In this document: positions 23,172-32,108 of the stretch, piece after piece
Position numbering within the stretch: position 1 is the first letter of the stretch
Layout of the letters: every line of letters begins with the position of its first letter
Origin: Granulosicoccaceae bacterium
Lineage (GTDB): Bacteria; Pseudomonadota; Gammaproteobacteria; Granulosicoccales; Granulosicoccaceae
NCBI GenBank assembly: GCA_020629835.1
Contig: JAHDCO010000014.1
Span: 7,788 to 49,409, forward strand
DNA: 41,622 nt
Direction: 5' to 3'
Notes under the pieces: model-generated
Seen by the model: only the letters and a program-made list of their open reading frames with translations
What the model was told of the DNA's origin: nothing
Databases searched by the model: none
Made by a program: the position numbers and the translations under genes

Positions 23172-24785
23172 ATGACTGACCACTTGAAGAGAGAAATGAA
23201 AGAGGCGCTGATTCGAGACGCCAAAACGGGCGGCATGAGCCGTCGCGACTTTTTAACCTACAGCGTTGCAGCCGGAATGAGTGTGTCGGCCGCGTCTGGT
23301 TTATGGACCTCCGATGTTTCTGCATCCACACCTGAGCGAGGCGGTAAATTCCGCATTGGTGTGCACGATGCAAACACATCAGATACCCATGATCCGGGCA
23401 CTTATTTAAGTGTTGGCCAAATCCAGCTTGCACACACGCACCGCAGCTACCTGACCGAAATCACCCCGGAAAATGGTTTAGGCCCTGATATGGCCACTGA
23501 ATGGAGCGCATCTCCAGACGCAATGGAGTGGACGTTCAAATTAGCTGAAAACGCAACGTTCCATGATGGTCGTAAGTTCATGGCTAAAGATGCCATAGCA
23601 TCGCTCAACCATCACCGTGGTGAAGAATCCACGTCTGCAGCGAAAGCACTGTTGGACTCGGTCGTTGACATCAAAGCCGACGGAGACCACACGATTGTCA
23701 TGACGCTTAACCAGGGGTTTGCTGATCTGCCTTGGGTAATGGCTGACTATCACTTAACCATGTTACCGGCGAACGATGATGGCACCATCGACTGGGAATC
23801 CGGAATTGGTGCAGGTCCTTACAAAATTGTGGGCCACGAGCCTGGCATCGGAACCGAGCTCGTACGCCACGACGGTTGGCACCGTGAAGGCGCTTACTTC
23901 GATTCGATTGAGTTCATTGCACTCAACGATCCGAATGCACGTCAAACCGCTTTGATCACCGGCGACGTTGACTCGATCACCTCCGTAGATCTGAAGACCA
24001 TGGCACTGCTGCAACGCAATAAGAACCTGGTGGTTGATAACGTACCCAGTGGTTCGGCCATCACACTGCCTATGTTCTGTGATACCGCGCCGTTCGATAA
24101 TGTCGATGTGCGCCTGGCCCTGAAATACGCAATCGATCGTGATGACTTGGTTGAGAAGATTATGTTCGGCACGGCAACCGCGGGTGACGACTACCACGTA
24201 TCGCCTGGAATGCCGTACGCACCAACCGATATCGAACGCCGACCTTATGACCCTGATAAGGCTATGTTCCACTTAAAGAAGGCAGGCTTGAGCTCTTTAG
24301 ATGTATCGCTGTCTGCAGCCGATAGTGTGTTGCCTGGTGCAGTGGACTTAGTGGTTCTCTACAGTGAACACGCCAAGAAGGCCGGCATCAACATCAAGCC
24401 AGTCCGTGAAGCTAATGACGGCTACTGGGCGGACGTCTGGATGAAGAAGCCTTGGGTATTCGTAAAGTGGGGCGCTCGCCCAACACCGGATAACATGCTT
24501 ACTCTGGCATACAAAGATGACGCACCGTGGAATGAGTCACGCTGGCAGAACGCGCGTTTTAACGAGCTATTGCTGCAAGCTAAGGCGGAACTCAATGACA
24601 CACTGCGCGCTGAAATGTACCGTGAAATGTGCATGTTGGCTCGTGATGACGGCGGCACTGTTATTCCGTTCTTTGCGAACTTTGTGTACGCACGAAACAA
24701 GAACGTCGCTCATAGCGATAGCTTGTCATCTGCATGGGAAAATGACGGTGGCCGAAGCACTCACCGCTGGTGGTTCACTAGCTAA
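23172..24785 (+). CDS. Tat-exported solute-binding protein, dipeptide/oligopeptide (family 5) type
   Basis: A 537-residue periplasmic receptor of SBP family 5 (DppA/OppA-like). The N terminus carries a twin-arginine signal, SRRDFLT at 23-29, followed by a mild hydrophobic stretch, so it is exported folded. The mature part has GLGPDMATEWSASPDAMEWTFKL and FHDGRKFMAKDAIASL, the standard family regions, and DVRLALKYAIDRDDLVEKI further on. It starts at an ATG behind AGAGAG. A strong stem-loop after it (24820-24853) separates it from the permeases, which commonly lets the binding protein be made in excess. The family imports peptides, opines, nickel, sugars or small amines; the ligand here is unknown. 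Confidence 0.92.
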   Translation: MTDHLKREMKEALIRDAKTGGMSRRDFLTYSVAAGMSVSAASGLWTSDVSASTPERGGKFRIGVHDANTSDTHDPGTYLSVGQIQLAHTHRSYLTEITPENGLGPDMATEWSASPDAMEWTFKLAENATFHDGRKFMAKDAIASLNHHRGEESTSAAKALLDSVVDIKADGDHTIVMTLNQGFADLPWVMADYHLTMLPANDDGTIDWESGIGAGPYKIVGHEPGIGTELVRHDGWHREGAYFDSIEFIALNDPNARQTALITGDVDSITSVDLKTMALLQRNKNLVVDNVPSGSAITLPMFCDTAPFDNVDVRLALKYAIDRDDLVEKIMFGTATAGDDYHVSPGMPYAPTDIERRPYDPDKAMFHLKKAGLSSLDVSLSAADSVLPGAVDLVVLYSEHAKKAGINIKPVREANDGYWADVWMKKPWVFVKWGARPTPDNMLTLAYKDDAPWNESRWQNARFNELLLQAKAELNDTLRAEMYREMCMLARDDGGTVIPFFANFVYARNKNVAHSDSLSSAWENDGGRSTHRWWFTS

Positions 24786-24819
24786 GACGGGTTAACGTTT
24801 TAGTTGGTATTGCAATAGC

Positions 24820-24853
24820 CAAGGCTTGGTGCGCTTATGCGCGCCAAGCCTTG
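24820..24853 (+). terminator. 15-bp stem-loop between binding protein and permease genes
   Basis: CAAGGCTTGG at 24820-24829 pairs with CCAAGCCTTG at 24844-24853, and TGCGC continues the stem with GCGCG (one T-G pair) around the loop TTAT. No strong T-tract follows, so it is more likely a partial attenuator or an mRNA 3'-end stabiliser for the binding-protein transcript. Confidence 0.75.
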
Positions 24854-24897
24854 TGTCGTTTAAGCCGGAAAAAAAAGAAAGCGGTGTGGGGTAACTT

Positions 24898-25854
24898 ATG
24901 GGTGACGTGCTAGGCATAGTAGCCAAGCGTTTAGGGTTGGGCTTACTGACGCTGCTGATCATCTCAGCGCTGATATTTATTGCTGTGGAGCTGCTGCCTG
25001 GGGATATTGCCCAAGCGGTGCTCGGACAAGGGGCAACTGAAAGTAATTTGGCGGCCAAACGGGCCGAGTTAGGGCTTAACGATCCAGCGCCTGTTCGGTA
25101 CCTTCGCTGGTTAGGGGGGGCGGTTACAGGAGACTTTGGCGTGTCGCTGGTGAGTTCTGAATCCGTCACAGAAGCCATAACTCCGCGCTTTAAAAACACA
25201 TTGTTTCTGGCGCTTTATGCGGCTGCGATTGCTGTGCCCATCGCTATTGGGTTAGGCGTATTAGTCGCGCTGTTTCGCAACAGTCTGTTCGATCGTGTAG
25301 CTAATGTACTGACGCTGACTTCCATATCTTCGCCCGAGTTCTTCCTGGGTTACATTCTTATTTTGTACTTTTCAGTGAACACCGGTTGGTTTCCATCGAT
25401 TGCAAAGGTAGACCCCGATATGGGCATGGCCGAGCGATTGGAAAGAACCTTCTTACCAGCCTTGACGTTGGTTCTGGTAGTCGTGGCGCACATGATGCGC
25501 ATGACGAGAGCTGCCATTATTAACTTACTCGCATCTCCTTATATTGAAATGGCTCGGTTAAAAGGCACGCCTGCCTGGAAAGTCATCGTGAAACACGCGC
25601 TGCCGAATTCCTGGGCACCGATTATTAATGTGGTTGCTTTGAACCTGGCGTATCTCATTACTGGCGTGGTGCTGGTGGAGGTGGTGTTTGTCTATCCCGG
25701 TATCGGCCAGCTGTTGGTTGATAGTGTAAGTAAACGTGACTTCCCGATCGTGCAAGCCTGCTGTTTAATATTCGCTGCCACGTTTATTCTGTTGAATCTG
25801 GCCGCCGATATTGGCTCCATTCTTACTAACCCGCGCTTGCGGCACCCGAAATAG
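24898..25854 (+). CDS. ABC transporter permease, DppB type
   Basis: A 318-residue membrane subunit of the dipeptide-type importer. Six membrane segments are evident, starting with LGLGLLTLLIISALIFIAVELLPGD. The N-terminal domain ARxxLGL motif appears as AKRAELGLNDPAPVRYLRWL, and the EAA loop is EMARLKGTPAWKVIVKHALP. It follows the binding-protein gene across the stem-loop and is 12 bp upstream of the second permease. Start at the ATG at 24898 behind GTGGGG. Confidence 0.93.
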   Translation: MGDVLGIVAKRLGLGLLTLLIISALIFIAVELLPGDIAQAVLGQGATESNLAAKRAELGLNDPAPVRYLRWLGGAVTGDFGVSLVSSESVTEAITPRFKNTLFLALYAAAIAVPIAIGLGVLVALFRNSLFDRVANVLTLTSISSPEFFLGYILILYFSVNTGWFPSIAKVDPDMGMAERLERTFLPALTLVLVVVAHMMRMTRAAIINLLASPYIEMARLKGTPAWKVIVKHALPNSWAPIINVVALNLAYLITGVVLVEVVFVYPGIGQLLVDSVSKRDFPIVQACCLIFAATFILLNLAADIGSILTNPRLRHPK

Positions 25855-25866
25855 GAGGCCTGAAAC

Positions 25867-26811
25867 ATGGAAGCCTTAGAAAGTTGGATGCCGTTGTTAA
25901 CTACGTTGGGCAAAGGCGCACTGGTTATCGCCGCCGCCGTGGTTGTGTCAATTATCTTTAAAGCGTTGTTGGTTGCTGTGCTGCCGGGTGAGGGTGCCAA
26001 AGTCATGCGCACAGCACCGTTAACCGCGTCATTTGGATTGTTCATTATTCTGGTGTACGCCTTGGCGGGTATATTCGCACCGTGGATTGCGCCGTACGGT
26101 GAAGCTGAGATTGTGTCAACCTCGTTCGCACCGCCGGATGAAAACCTGATACTCGGCGCCGATCAACTCGGTAGAGACATGTTCAGTCGAGTGATCTTCG
26201 GTGCGCGTAATACGGTCGGTATCGCACTGCTTGCAACCAGCCTTGCGTTTTTAATGGGAGCTGTAGCGGGGCTTATTGCCGCCACGCGTGGCGGTTGGAT
26301 GGATCAGGTGCTGGGCCGCAGCGCTGACGTCATCATGTCAATTCCTTCGTTAATCTTTTCCCTGCTGTTATTGAGTATCTTTGGTTCAAGCATGTTCGTG
26401 CTGATTATTATCATCGCGATTATCTATGCACCTCGCGTGTTTCGCCTAACGCGCGCAGTGGCCGGTGATGTGGTTGTCATGGATTACATTGAAGCGGCGA
26501 GATTAAGAGGTGAAGGCTTGTGGTACTTAATCAGAAAAGAAATCTTACCTAACTCAAAAGCACCGCTAATTGCAGAGTTTGGCTTGGAATTTTGTTTCGT
26601 TTTCTTGCTGATTGCGGGGCTGTCGTTCCTCGGTTTGGGTATTCAACCCCCGACGGCCGATTGGGGTTCCATGGTACGTGACAATGCCACGTTGATATCG
26701 TTTGGTGAAATCACACCGCTGATTCCCGCAGCGGCTATCTCATTGTTAACAGTAGCCGTGAATTTTGTGGTGGATTGGATGTTGTACCGATCATCTGGTT
26801 TGAAGGAGTAA
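25867..26811 (+). CDS. ABC transporter permease, DppC type
   Basis: The 314-residue partner permease. It has an extra amphipathic/hydrophobic N-terminal segment (about 10-40) before the usual first membrane segment, LFIILVYALAGIFAPWIAPYG. Family landmarks are the LGADQLGRDMFSRVIFGAR motif and the EAA loop EAARLRGEGLWYLIRKEILP. A strong AGGAGG overlaps the stop codon of the upstream gene (25853-25858), eight bases before the ATG, showing tight coupling. Only 4 bp separate it from the ATPase gene. Confidence 0.94.
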   Translation: MEALESWMPLLTTLGKGALVIAAAVVVSIIFKALLVAVLPGEGAKVMRTAPLTASFGLFIILVYALAGIFAPWIAPYGEAEIVSTSFAPPDENLILGADQLGRDMFSRVIFGARNTVGIALLATSLAFLMGAVAGLIAATRGGWMDQVLGRSADVIMSIPSLIFSLLLLSIFGSSMFVLIIIIAIIYAPRVFRLTRAVAGDVVVMDYIEAARLRGEGLWYLIRKEILPNSKAPLIAEFGLEFCFVFLLIAGLSFLGLGIQPPTADWGSMVRDNATLISFGEITPLIPAAAISLLTVAVNFVVDWMLYRSSGLKE

Positions 26812-26815
26812 GGGT

Positions 26816-28453
26816 ATGACTGACGCTTCAGAACACAAAGATTTGTTGTTAAAAATTCGTGACCTTCGTATTGAAGGCTACTCAGATGAGAGCTGGGTTG
26901 AGATTGTTCATGGCATCAATCTCGATTTACATCGTGGAGAAGTGCTGGGTTTAATTGGTGAATCCGGCGCTGGCAAATCCACGATTGGATTGGCCGCTAT
27001 GGGTTTCACTCGAGATGGTTGTCGCATATCCGGTGGCAGCGTGAACTTCGATGGCATCGAACTTACCAAACAATCGAAGCGAGACCTACGCAAGTTACGA
27101 GGGGTTCGAATTGCCTACGTAGCGCAGTCGGCGGCCGCATCGTTTAATCCCGCACATAAACTGATCGACCAGCACACCGAAGCACCGGTGCACTACAACG
27201 TTAAGTCTCGCGTTGATAGCCAGGAAGATGCAAAAGAGCTGTACGAGAAGTTACGTTTACCTAATCCTCAGGAGATTGGCTTTCGCTATCCGCACCAGGT
27301 GTCAGGCGGACAACTGCAGCGCGCTATGACAGCGATGGCTATGGCGTGCCGACCCGACTTAATCATCTTTGATGAACCCACAACGGCCCTGGACGTGACC
27401 ACGCAGATTGAGGTGCTCGCCGCTATCCGTGACATAGTTGAACAGTTCAATACAGCGGCCATTTACATCACACACGATTTAGCCGTGGTTGCACAGATGG
27501 CGGATAGGATCAAGGTGTTACTGAAAGGTGATGAGGTTGAAGAGGCGGATACAGCGACGATGCTGTCCAGCCCTCAAGAGGAATACACTAAATCGTTATG
27601 GGCGGTGCGTAGTTTCAGAAAGCCGCAAAAAAGTCGTCCGGAAGCATCGAGTTCTGAGCCGCCGGTGGTTTCAGTAGATGGGGTAGATGCATCCTACGGA
27701 AAACTCAAAGTACTTAACGATGTTTCGTTTGATGTTTATCGTGGCATGACCGTGGCCGTGGTAGGTGAATCAGGATCTGGTAAATCGACAACTGCTCGGT
27801 GTATAACCGGCTTGCTGCCACCAACAAAAGGTACCATTCGTTTCAATGGGCAGGAGCTGCCTAGCAGCTATAAGAATCGAACCACTGATCAGCTGCGCCA
27901 GGCGCAGATGATTTATCAAATGGCGGATACCGCGTTAAATCCTCGAATTAAGATATGCGACATCATCGGCCGGCCCGCTCAGTTTTACAGTGGCTTAAAC
28001 GGAGCTCCGTTAAAAACACGTGTTGAGGAACTGTTGGACCTTATCGAATTAGAACCTTCTCAGTATTACAACCGATACCCACCCGAACTCTCAGGCGGGC
28101 AAAAACAGCGCATTGGTATTGCGCGTGCATTGGCTGCAGAGCCTTCGTTTATTATTTGTGATGAAGTAACAAGTGCACTGGATCAGTTGGTAGCTGAGGG
28201 AATTTTAAAGCTATTGGATCGTTTGCAGAGTACGTTGGACTTAGCGTACATGTTCATCACGCACGATCTGGCGACGGTGCGTTCCATCGCTGATGAAGTG
28301 GTTGTCATGAAAGAAGGGCGGGTGGTTGAGCAGGGCCCTAAAGATACGATGTTTACACCACCCCACCACGACTATACGGATCTACTGCTGTCGTCCGTGC
28401 CTGAAATGGATCCCAACTGGCTAACCCAATTGCTTGAAGAACGCGGCGTATAA
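26816..28453 (+). CDS. Fused double ABC ATPase (DppD-DppF type)
   Basis: A 545-residue protein with two complete nucleotide-binding domains in one chain, taking the place of separate DppD and DppF subunits. NBD1 (about 10-260) has Walker A GESGAGKST at 48-56, signature VSGGQLQRA and Walker B LIIFDEPTTALD. NBD2 (about 285-540) has GESGSGKST, LSGGQKQR and FIICDEVTSALD. Each half ends with a switch histidine (YITHDL and FITHDL). It energises the two permeases upstream and ends the operon; mtkB converges on it from the other strand 9 bp away. Confidence 0.95.
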   Translation: MTDASEHKDLLLKIRDLRIEGYSDESWVEIVHGINLDLHRGEVLGLIGESGAGKSTIGLAAMGFTRDGCRISGGSVNFDGIELTKQSKRDLRKLRGVRIAYVAQSAAASFNPAHKLIDQHTEAPVHYNVKSRVDSQEDAKELYEKLRLPNPQEIGFRYPHQVSGGQLQRAMTAMAMACRPDLIIFDEPTTALDVTTQIEVLAAIRDIVEQFNTAAIYITHDLAVVAQMADRIKVLLKGDEVEEADTATMLSSPQEEYTKSLWAVRSFRKPQKSRPEASSSEPPVVSVDGVDASYGKLKVLNDVSFDVYRGMTVAVVGESGSGKSTTARCITGLLPPTKGTIRFNGQELPSSYKNRTTDQLRQAQMIYQMADTALNPRIKICDIIGRPAQFYSGLNGAPLKTRVEELLDLIELEPSQYYNRYPPELSGGQKQRIGIARALAAEPSFIICDEVTSALDQLVAEGILKLLDRLQSTLDLAYMFITHDLATVRSIADEVVVMKEGRVVEQGPKDTMFTPPHHDYTDLLLSSVPEMDPNWLTQLLEERGV

Positions 28454-28462
28454 CGGCGCCGC

Positions 28463-29356
28463 TTATGCCACTTCGGCACTCATAACGCTGGCAATGGTGG
28501 AACCGATATCCGAGGGATGTTCGGCCACCGTGACGCCAGCCTGTGAAAGTATTTCGACTTTTTCTGACGCACTCTCACCAAACGCTGAGATGATGGCGCC
28601 GGCGTGGCCCATGGTTTTACCCACTGGAGCGGTAAGTCCGGCCACATAAGCAACCACCGGCTTTGACATGTGCTTGCGAACGAATTCGGCCGCCTCAGCT
28701 TCCTGCGGGCCTCCGATTTCGCCGATCAAACACACGACTTCGGTTTCCGGATCCTCTTCGAATAACATCAGAATATCTTTGAAGGATGCGCCGTTGATCG
28801 GGTCGCCACCAATTCCCACCGATGTGGTGATACCTAAACCGAGTGCCTTTAACTGAGAGGCGGCTTCATAACCGAGCGTGCCTGAACGGCTGACAATGCC
28901 CACAGGCCCTGGCTCATAGATGTGGCTGGGCATGATTCCGAGCATCGCCTTACCCGGGCTTATGGTTCCTGCGCAGTTTGGCCCCGTGAGCGTCATACGT
29001 TTGTCTTTTGGGAAACGAAACATGTAGCGCTTCACCATCATCATATCTTGCGCGGGTATGCCATCGGTTACGCACACGCAATAGCGAATGCCTCCATCGG
29101 CCGCTTCCATAACACTGTCTGCTGCAAAAGGCGGTGGCACTATAACTAGACTCGCTTCAGCTCCAGTGGCTTCGACCGCTTGTTTGACCGTGTCAAAAAC
29201 CGGTATGCCGTCTACCTCATCACCCGACCGGCCGGGCACAACACCGCCGACAATCTGGGTACCGTATTGCGCCATTTCAGCGGTGTGAAAGCGCGCCATT
29301 TTGCCCGTAATGCCTTGAACGATGACACGCGTTTGATTATCCAGAAGAATGCTCAT
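28463..29356 (-). CDS. mtkB: Malate-CoA ligase (malate thiokinase) subunit alpha/small
   Basis: Together with MtkA forms malyl-CoA from malate, ATP and CoA in the serine cycle. The 297-residue product starts [19 protein letters not shown] and keeps the CoA-binding Rossmann domain and the phosphohistidine motif GHAGAII with His251. It resembles Methylobacterium MtkB as recalled (for example [45 protein letters not shown]) more than typical SucD. Its ATG overlaps the mtkA TGA (ATGA), so the two are translationally coupled. A succinyl-CoA synthetase role cannot be excluded from sequence alone, but the adjoining aminotransferase, malyl-CoA lyase and hydroxypyruvate reductase favour the serine cycle. 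Confidence 0.9.
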   Translation of the reverse strand: MSILLDNQTRVIVQGITGKMARFHTAEMAQYGTQIVGGVVPGRSGDEVDGIPVFDTVKQAVEATGAEASLVIVPPPFAADSVMEAADGGIRYCVCVTDGIPAQDMMMVKRYMFRFPKDKRMTLTGPNCAGTISPGKAMLGIMPSHIYEPGPVGIVSRSGTLGYEAASQLKALGLGITTSVGIGGDPINGASFKDILMLFEEDPETEVVCLIGEIGGPQEAEAAEFVRKHMSKPVVAYVAGLTAPVGKTMGHAGAIISAFGESASEKVEILSQAGVTVAEHPSDIGSTIASVMSAEVA

Positions 29357-30612
29357 GATGTTGTCTTCGCGTCCACAGCCTGCCGAACAGCTCTAGCCTT
29401 GGCTTTTACTTTTTTGGAAGGTTGTTTTTTTCGTTGAGAGAGTTGTTTGGAGTTTTCCCAGGCATTTACTACGCGTTCTGCGGCTTCAATTAAAGTACCC
29501 GCGCGTATTATGGGAAGCCCGCTACTGGCTAATATGCGTTGCCCGGCCTCAACATTTGTCCCGGCTAAACGAGCCACAACCGGAACATCGACTGGATTGT
29601 CTTTCAAGGCCTGCACCAGGCCTTCAGCAACCCAGTCGCATCGGTTTATACCTGCGAAGATGTTAACCAGGATCGCTTCGACGTTGGCATCTGAGATAAC
29701 TAAGCGGATGGCCTTAGCCACTCGTTCAGGTGTGGCGCCACCGCCGATGTCCAGAAAATTTGCCGGTTCCCCTCCAGCCATTTTTATCGTGTCCATCGTG
29801 GCCATCGCTAACCCGGCACCGTTTACTACACAGCCTATTTGACCGTTTAGTCCTACGTAACTTAAACCCCTGTCTGCCGCGCGGCATTCTCTTGGGTCCT
29901 CCTGGCTTTTGTCTCGAAGTTCAGCGATCTGCGGATGACGGAACAATGCGTTGTCATCGAAGGTCATTTTGGCATCGAGTGCCAAAACTCGGCCTTCCTC
30001 AGTGGTGACCAGCGGATTAATTTCCAGCATGGTGGCGTCCAGCTCCCGGAATGCGCGATAGCACCCTTCAAGCAGACGAACAAAATTCTGAACAATTGAG
30101 TTATCGATGCCGAGCGAGAATGCGATTTCCCGGCATTGAAATTCACGCAGTCCTACCGCGGGTTCAACCGTCGCCCGAATAATAGAGGTGGGACGAGATT
30201 GAGCGATATCCTCAATCTCCATACCGCCTTCGGCTGATGCCACAATCATGACTCGCTGCGTGGTTCTATCCAGCACTAAGCCAAGGTAGTACTCATTAAC
30301 AATCGATACAGCGCCTTCCACATACACGCGGTAAATCCCTTTACCGTCTGGCCCTGTTTGATGGGTCACGATTTTGTGACCGAACATCGATTCACACGCT
30401 TGCTGAATTTCCGTGTCGGAAGTACAAACTTTCACACCGCCGGCTTTACCGCGGCCACCGGCGTGCACCTGGGCTTTTACCACCCACTTATCACCGCCGA
30501 TTTCCCGGCTACGGTATGCCGCTTGTTCCGGGCTATAGGCCAATGCACCTGGGGGTGTATCGATACCGTACTGTTTAAGCAATTCTTTTGCTTGGTACTC
30601 ATGTATATCCAT
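29353..30612 (-). CDS. mtkA: Malate-CoA ligase (malate thiokinase) subunit beta/large
   Basis: The ATP-grasp subunit that binds nucleotide and part of the active site with MtkB. The 419-residue product begins [17 protein letters not shown], has the glycine-rich [12 protein letters not shown] loop near 52-63 and the conserved [10 protein letters not shown] in the ligase domain. It is about 30 residues longer than the Methylobacterium protein as recalled, owing to a Lys/Arg-rich C-terminal tail starting around residue 390 ([17 protein letters not shown]). It lies 53 bp downstream of the aminotransferase on the same strand, so the three probably form one operon. Confidence 0.92.
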   Translation of the reverse strand: MDIHEYQAKELLKQYGIDTPPGALAYSPEQAAYRSREIGGDKWVVKAQVHAGGRGKAGGVKVCTSDTEIQQACESMFGHKIVTHQTGPDGKGIYRVYVEGAVSIVNEYYLGLVLDRTTQRVMIVASAEGGMEIEDIAQSRPTSIIRATVEPAVGLREFQCREIAFSLGIDNSIVQNFVRLLEGCYRAFRELDATMLEINPLVTTEEGRVLALDAKMTFDDNALFRHPQIAELRDKSQEDPRECRAADRGLSYVGLNGQIGCVVNGAGLAMATMDTIKMAGGEPANFLDIGGGATPERVAKAIRLVISDANVEAILVNIFAGINRCDWVAEGLVQALKDNPVDVPVVARLAGTNVEAGQRILASSGLPIIRAGTLIEAAERVVNAWENSKQLSQRKKQPSKKVKAKARAVRQAVDAKTTS

Positions 30613-30665
30613 GATCAGCCCGAGTTAAAGTGAAAGAAGTACTGCGGCGTCAAGCAATAAGTGGG

Positions 30666-31910
30666 TTAGGCAACAGCAGCTTCAATTTGATAGTGCTGTT
30701 CAAGAAATTGCTTAACCGCCGGCAGATCAACGTCGCCACCTAATTCTTCAATCGCGTTTGCGAAGCGGGTAACGATGTCAGTTATGGCATCGATGTCCAA
30801 CTGATTCAGAATGCCAATACGCACTTGCACAGGCTCACTGAGCGTTGGCCAAATGCCAAAGCCACGGCTGCGGCATAACTGCACTAATTCCATTTCTCGA
30901 CCAGCCAACGCCTCGGGAAGGTTTAAGACTACAAGGCTTGTCATGTTCGAAGTGACCGTGCAACCCATCATCTCTACAGCGCCTCTTACGGCCGCCTCAT
31001 GGAACGTATATCGCTGCGCTCTTACGGCTAAGGTTTCAGTGAGTGTCAGTCGTAGCGCTTCATGGAAGGCAGCAACGGCGTAACTTGAGTGGGTGCGATG
31101 GTAGCTGCCCTTCTCAACATCTTCGCCATCGACAATGCCCCAGTGACGAGCTTCCATGATGGGGTGATGGACAAACGTACGCGCACCGCGTGCCTTCAGA
31201 ACGTTGATGTACTGGTCGGTGAAGCTAACGGGTGCGTATGTGAGTGGCAAACAGCAAATACCTTTCTGCGGGCAGGATGCCCAGGCGGCAACGCCCGGGT
31301 AGTCATCAATTGCAAAGTCATCGATACCCAATGACGACACGGCGTCGACTAAACCCATGGCACCGTGCTTTTCGCAACTGGCTGAGAACGCAGCTACGTC
31401 GTTGATTCGACCAGAACCAGTTTCGTAGTGAGCCATGAACGCCCATTGCGGCGAATGCTTGGCCAGCGCAGCTTCAATTACTTCAGCGCCAACTGATTCG
31501 CCGTGCGGGACTTCGATGACCGTTACGGATGCAGCCGTTGGGTTGCTCGGGTTTTCAGCCAGCTCTTCGGCTGTGGCAGCCTTCATGCGAAGCGTTAAGC
31601 CGTCGATGCCAGAGAAGGTGCCATTGACGAAGGCCACCACCGAATCCCCTGGCATGACCGCACTCATCATGGCGTCCAAACCGCTCCAGCCAGTGCCCGC
31701 AACGCCAAACGTATGGATGTTCTTGGTGCCCATTACCGAGCGCAGCATCTGCTTGCATTCAATCATGCCGCGCAGCACATCCGGCTGCATGTGGTCAGCC
31801 ACGCCAGCGGTGGCAAACTGGGACAACACGCGTGGATCTGTGTTGCCTGGTCCGGGGCCTGCAGCGAGTGTGTGGGGGATTTCTAACCGGTCAAAGATGG
31901 TGTGGCTCAT
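30666..31910 (-). CDS. Class V aminotransferase, serine-glyoxylate aminotransferase-like
   Basis: A 414-residue PLP enzyme of the alanine/serine-glyoxylate aminotransferase group. It keeps the PLP-contacting AGTGWSGLDA, Asp189 in VDAVSSLG and the PLP lysine Lys216 in CPQKGICCLP, where the usual family motif is SQKG. In the serine cycle this enzyme makes hydroxypyruvate and glycine from serine and glyoxylate. Its neighbours (mtkAB downstream, mclA divergent, a hydroxypyruvate reductase 2 kb away) fit that role. A related function with other amino donors, such as aspartate-glyoxylate transamination, is possible. Start at the ATG at 31910. Confidence 0.82.
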   Translation of the reverse strand: MSHTIFDRLEIPHTLAAGPGPGNTDPRVLSQFATAGVADHMQPDVLRGMIECKQMLRSVMGTKNIHTFGVAGTGWSGLDAMMSAVMPGDSVVAFVNGTFSGIDGLTLRMKAATAEELAENPSNPTAASVTVIEVPHGESVGAEVIEAALAKHSPQWAFMAHYETGSGRINDVAAFSASCEKHGAMGLVDAVSSLGIDDFAIDDYPGVAAWASCPQKGICCLPLTYAPVSFTDQYINVLKARGARTFVHHPIMEARHWGIVDGEDVEKGSYHRTHSSYAVAAFHEALRLTLTETLAVRAQRYTFHEAAVRGAVEMMGCTVTSNMTSLVVLNLPEALAGREMELVQLCRSRGFGIWPTLSEPVQVRIGILNQLDIDAITDIVTRFANAIEELGGDVDLPAVKQFLEQHYQIEAAVA

Positions 31911-31998
31911 GGGCGCTGGTCTCTTGGATTACGTAATGTACCAATTAAAGCCCGTTTGGATAATATTCAAAACCCTAGAAATTACTGCTAAAGAGTAG

Positions 31999-32030
31999 AC
32001 ATAAGTATTAATATAAACCCACCCTTATGT
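31999..32030. promoter_or_regulatory. Inverted repeat between the divergent aminotransferase and mclA
   Basis: ACATAAG (31999-32005) and CTTATGT (32024-32030) are perfect inverted copies separated by 18 bp of AT-rich sequence. The position, midway between two divergent serine-cycle genes and 17 bp before the mclA -35 box, suggests a shared regulator site. Confidence 0.4.
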
Positions 32031-32046
32031 GCTGGTTAATTTTGTA

Positions 32047-32075
32047 TTGACAAAGGATCATCGCTTGGATTTAAC
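32047..32075 (+). promoter_or_regulatory. Sigma-70 promoter for mclA
   Basis: A perfect -35 TTGACA (32047-32052) and TTTAAC (32070-32075, four of six) are separated by 17 bp. The predicted start near 32082 leaves a leader of about 27 nt before the mclA ATG. Confidence 0.55.
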
Positions 32076-32108
32076 TACGCCACCTCCGTCTAGCCACAAG
32101 GCACCGCT

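Noticed and set aside
28443-28462. GCGGCG/CGCCGC hairpin at the dppDF-mtkB junction as a terminator
   Set aside because: Six-base stem containing the stop codon with no T-tract; too weak to call.
28463-30612. Reading the ligase pair as succinyl-CoA synthetase sucCD
   Set aside because: Gene order, the similarity to MtkAB as recalled and the flanking malyl-CoA lyase, aminotransferase and reductase favour malate-CoA ligase; sucCD normally sits with sucAB.
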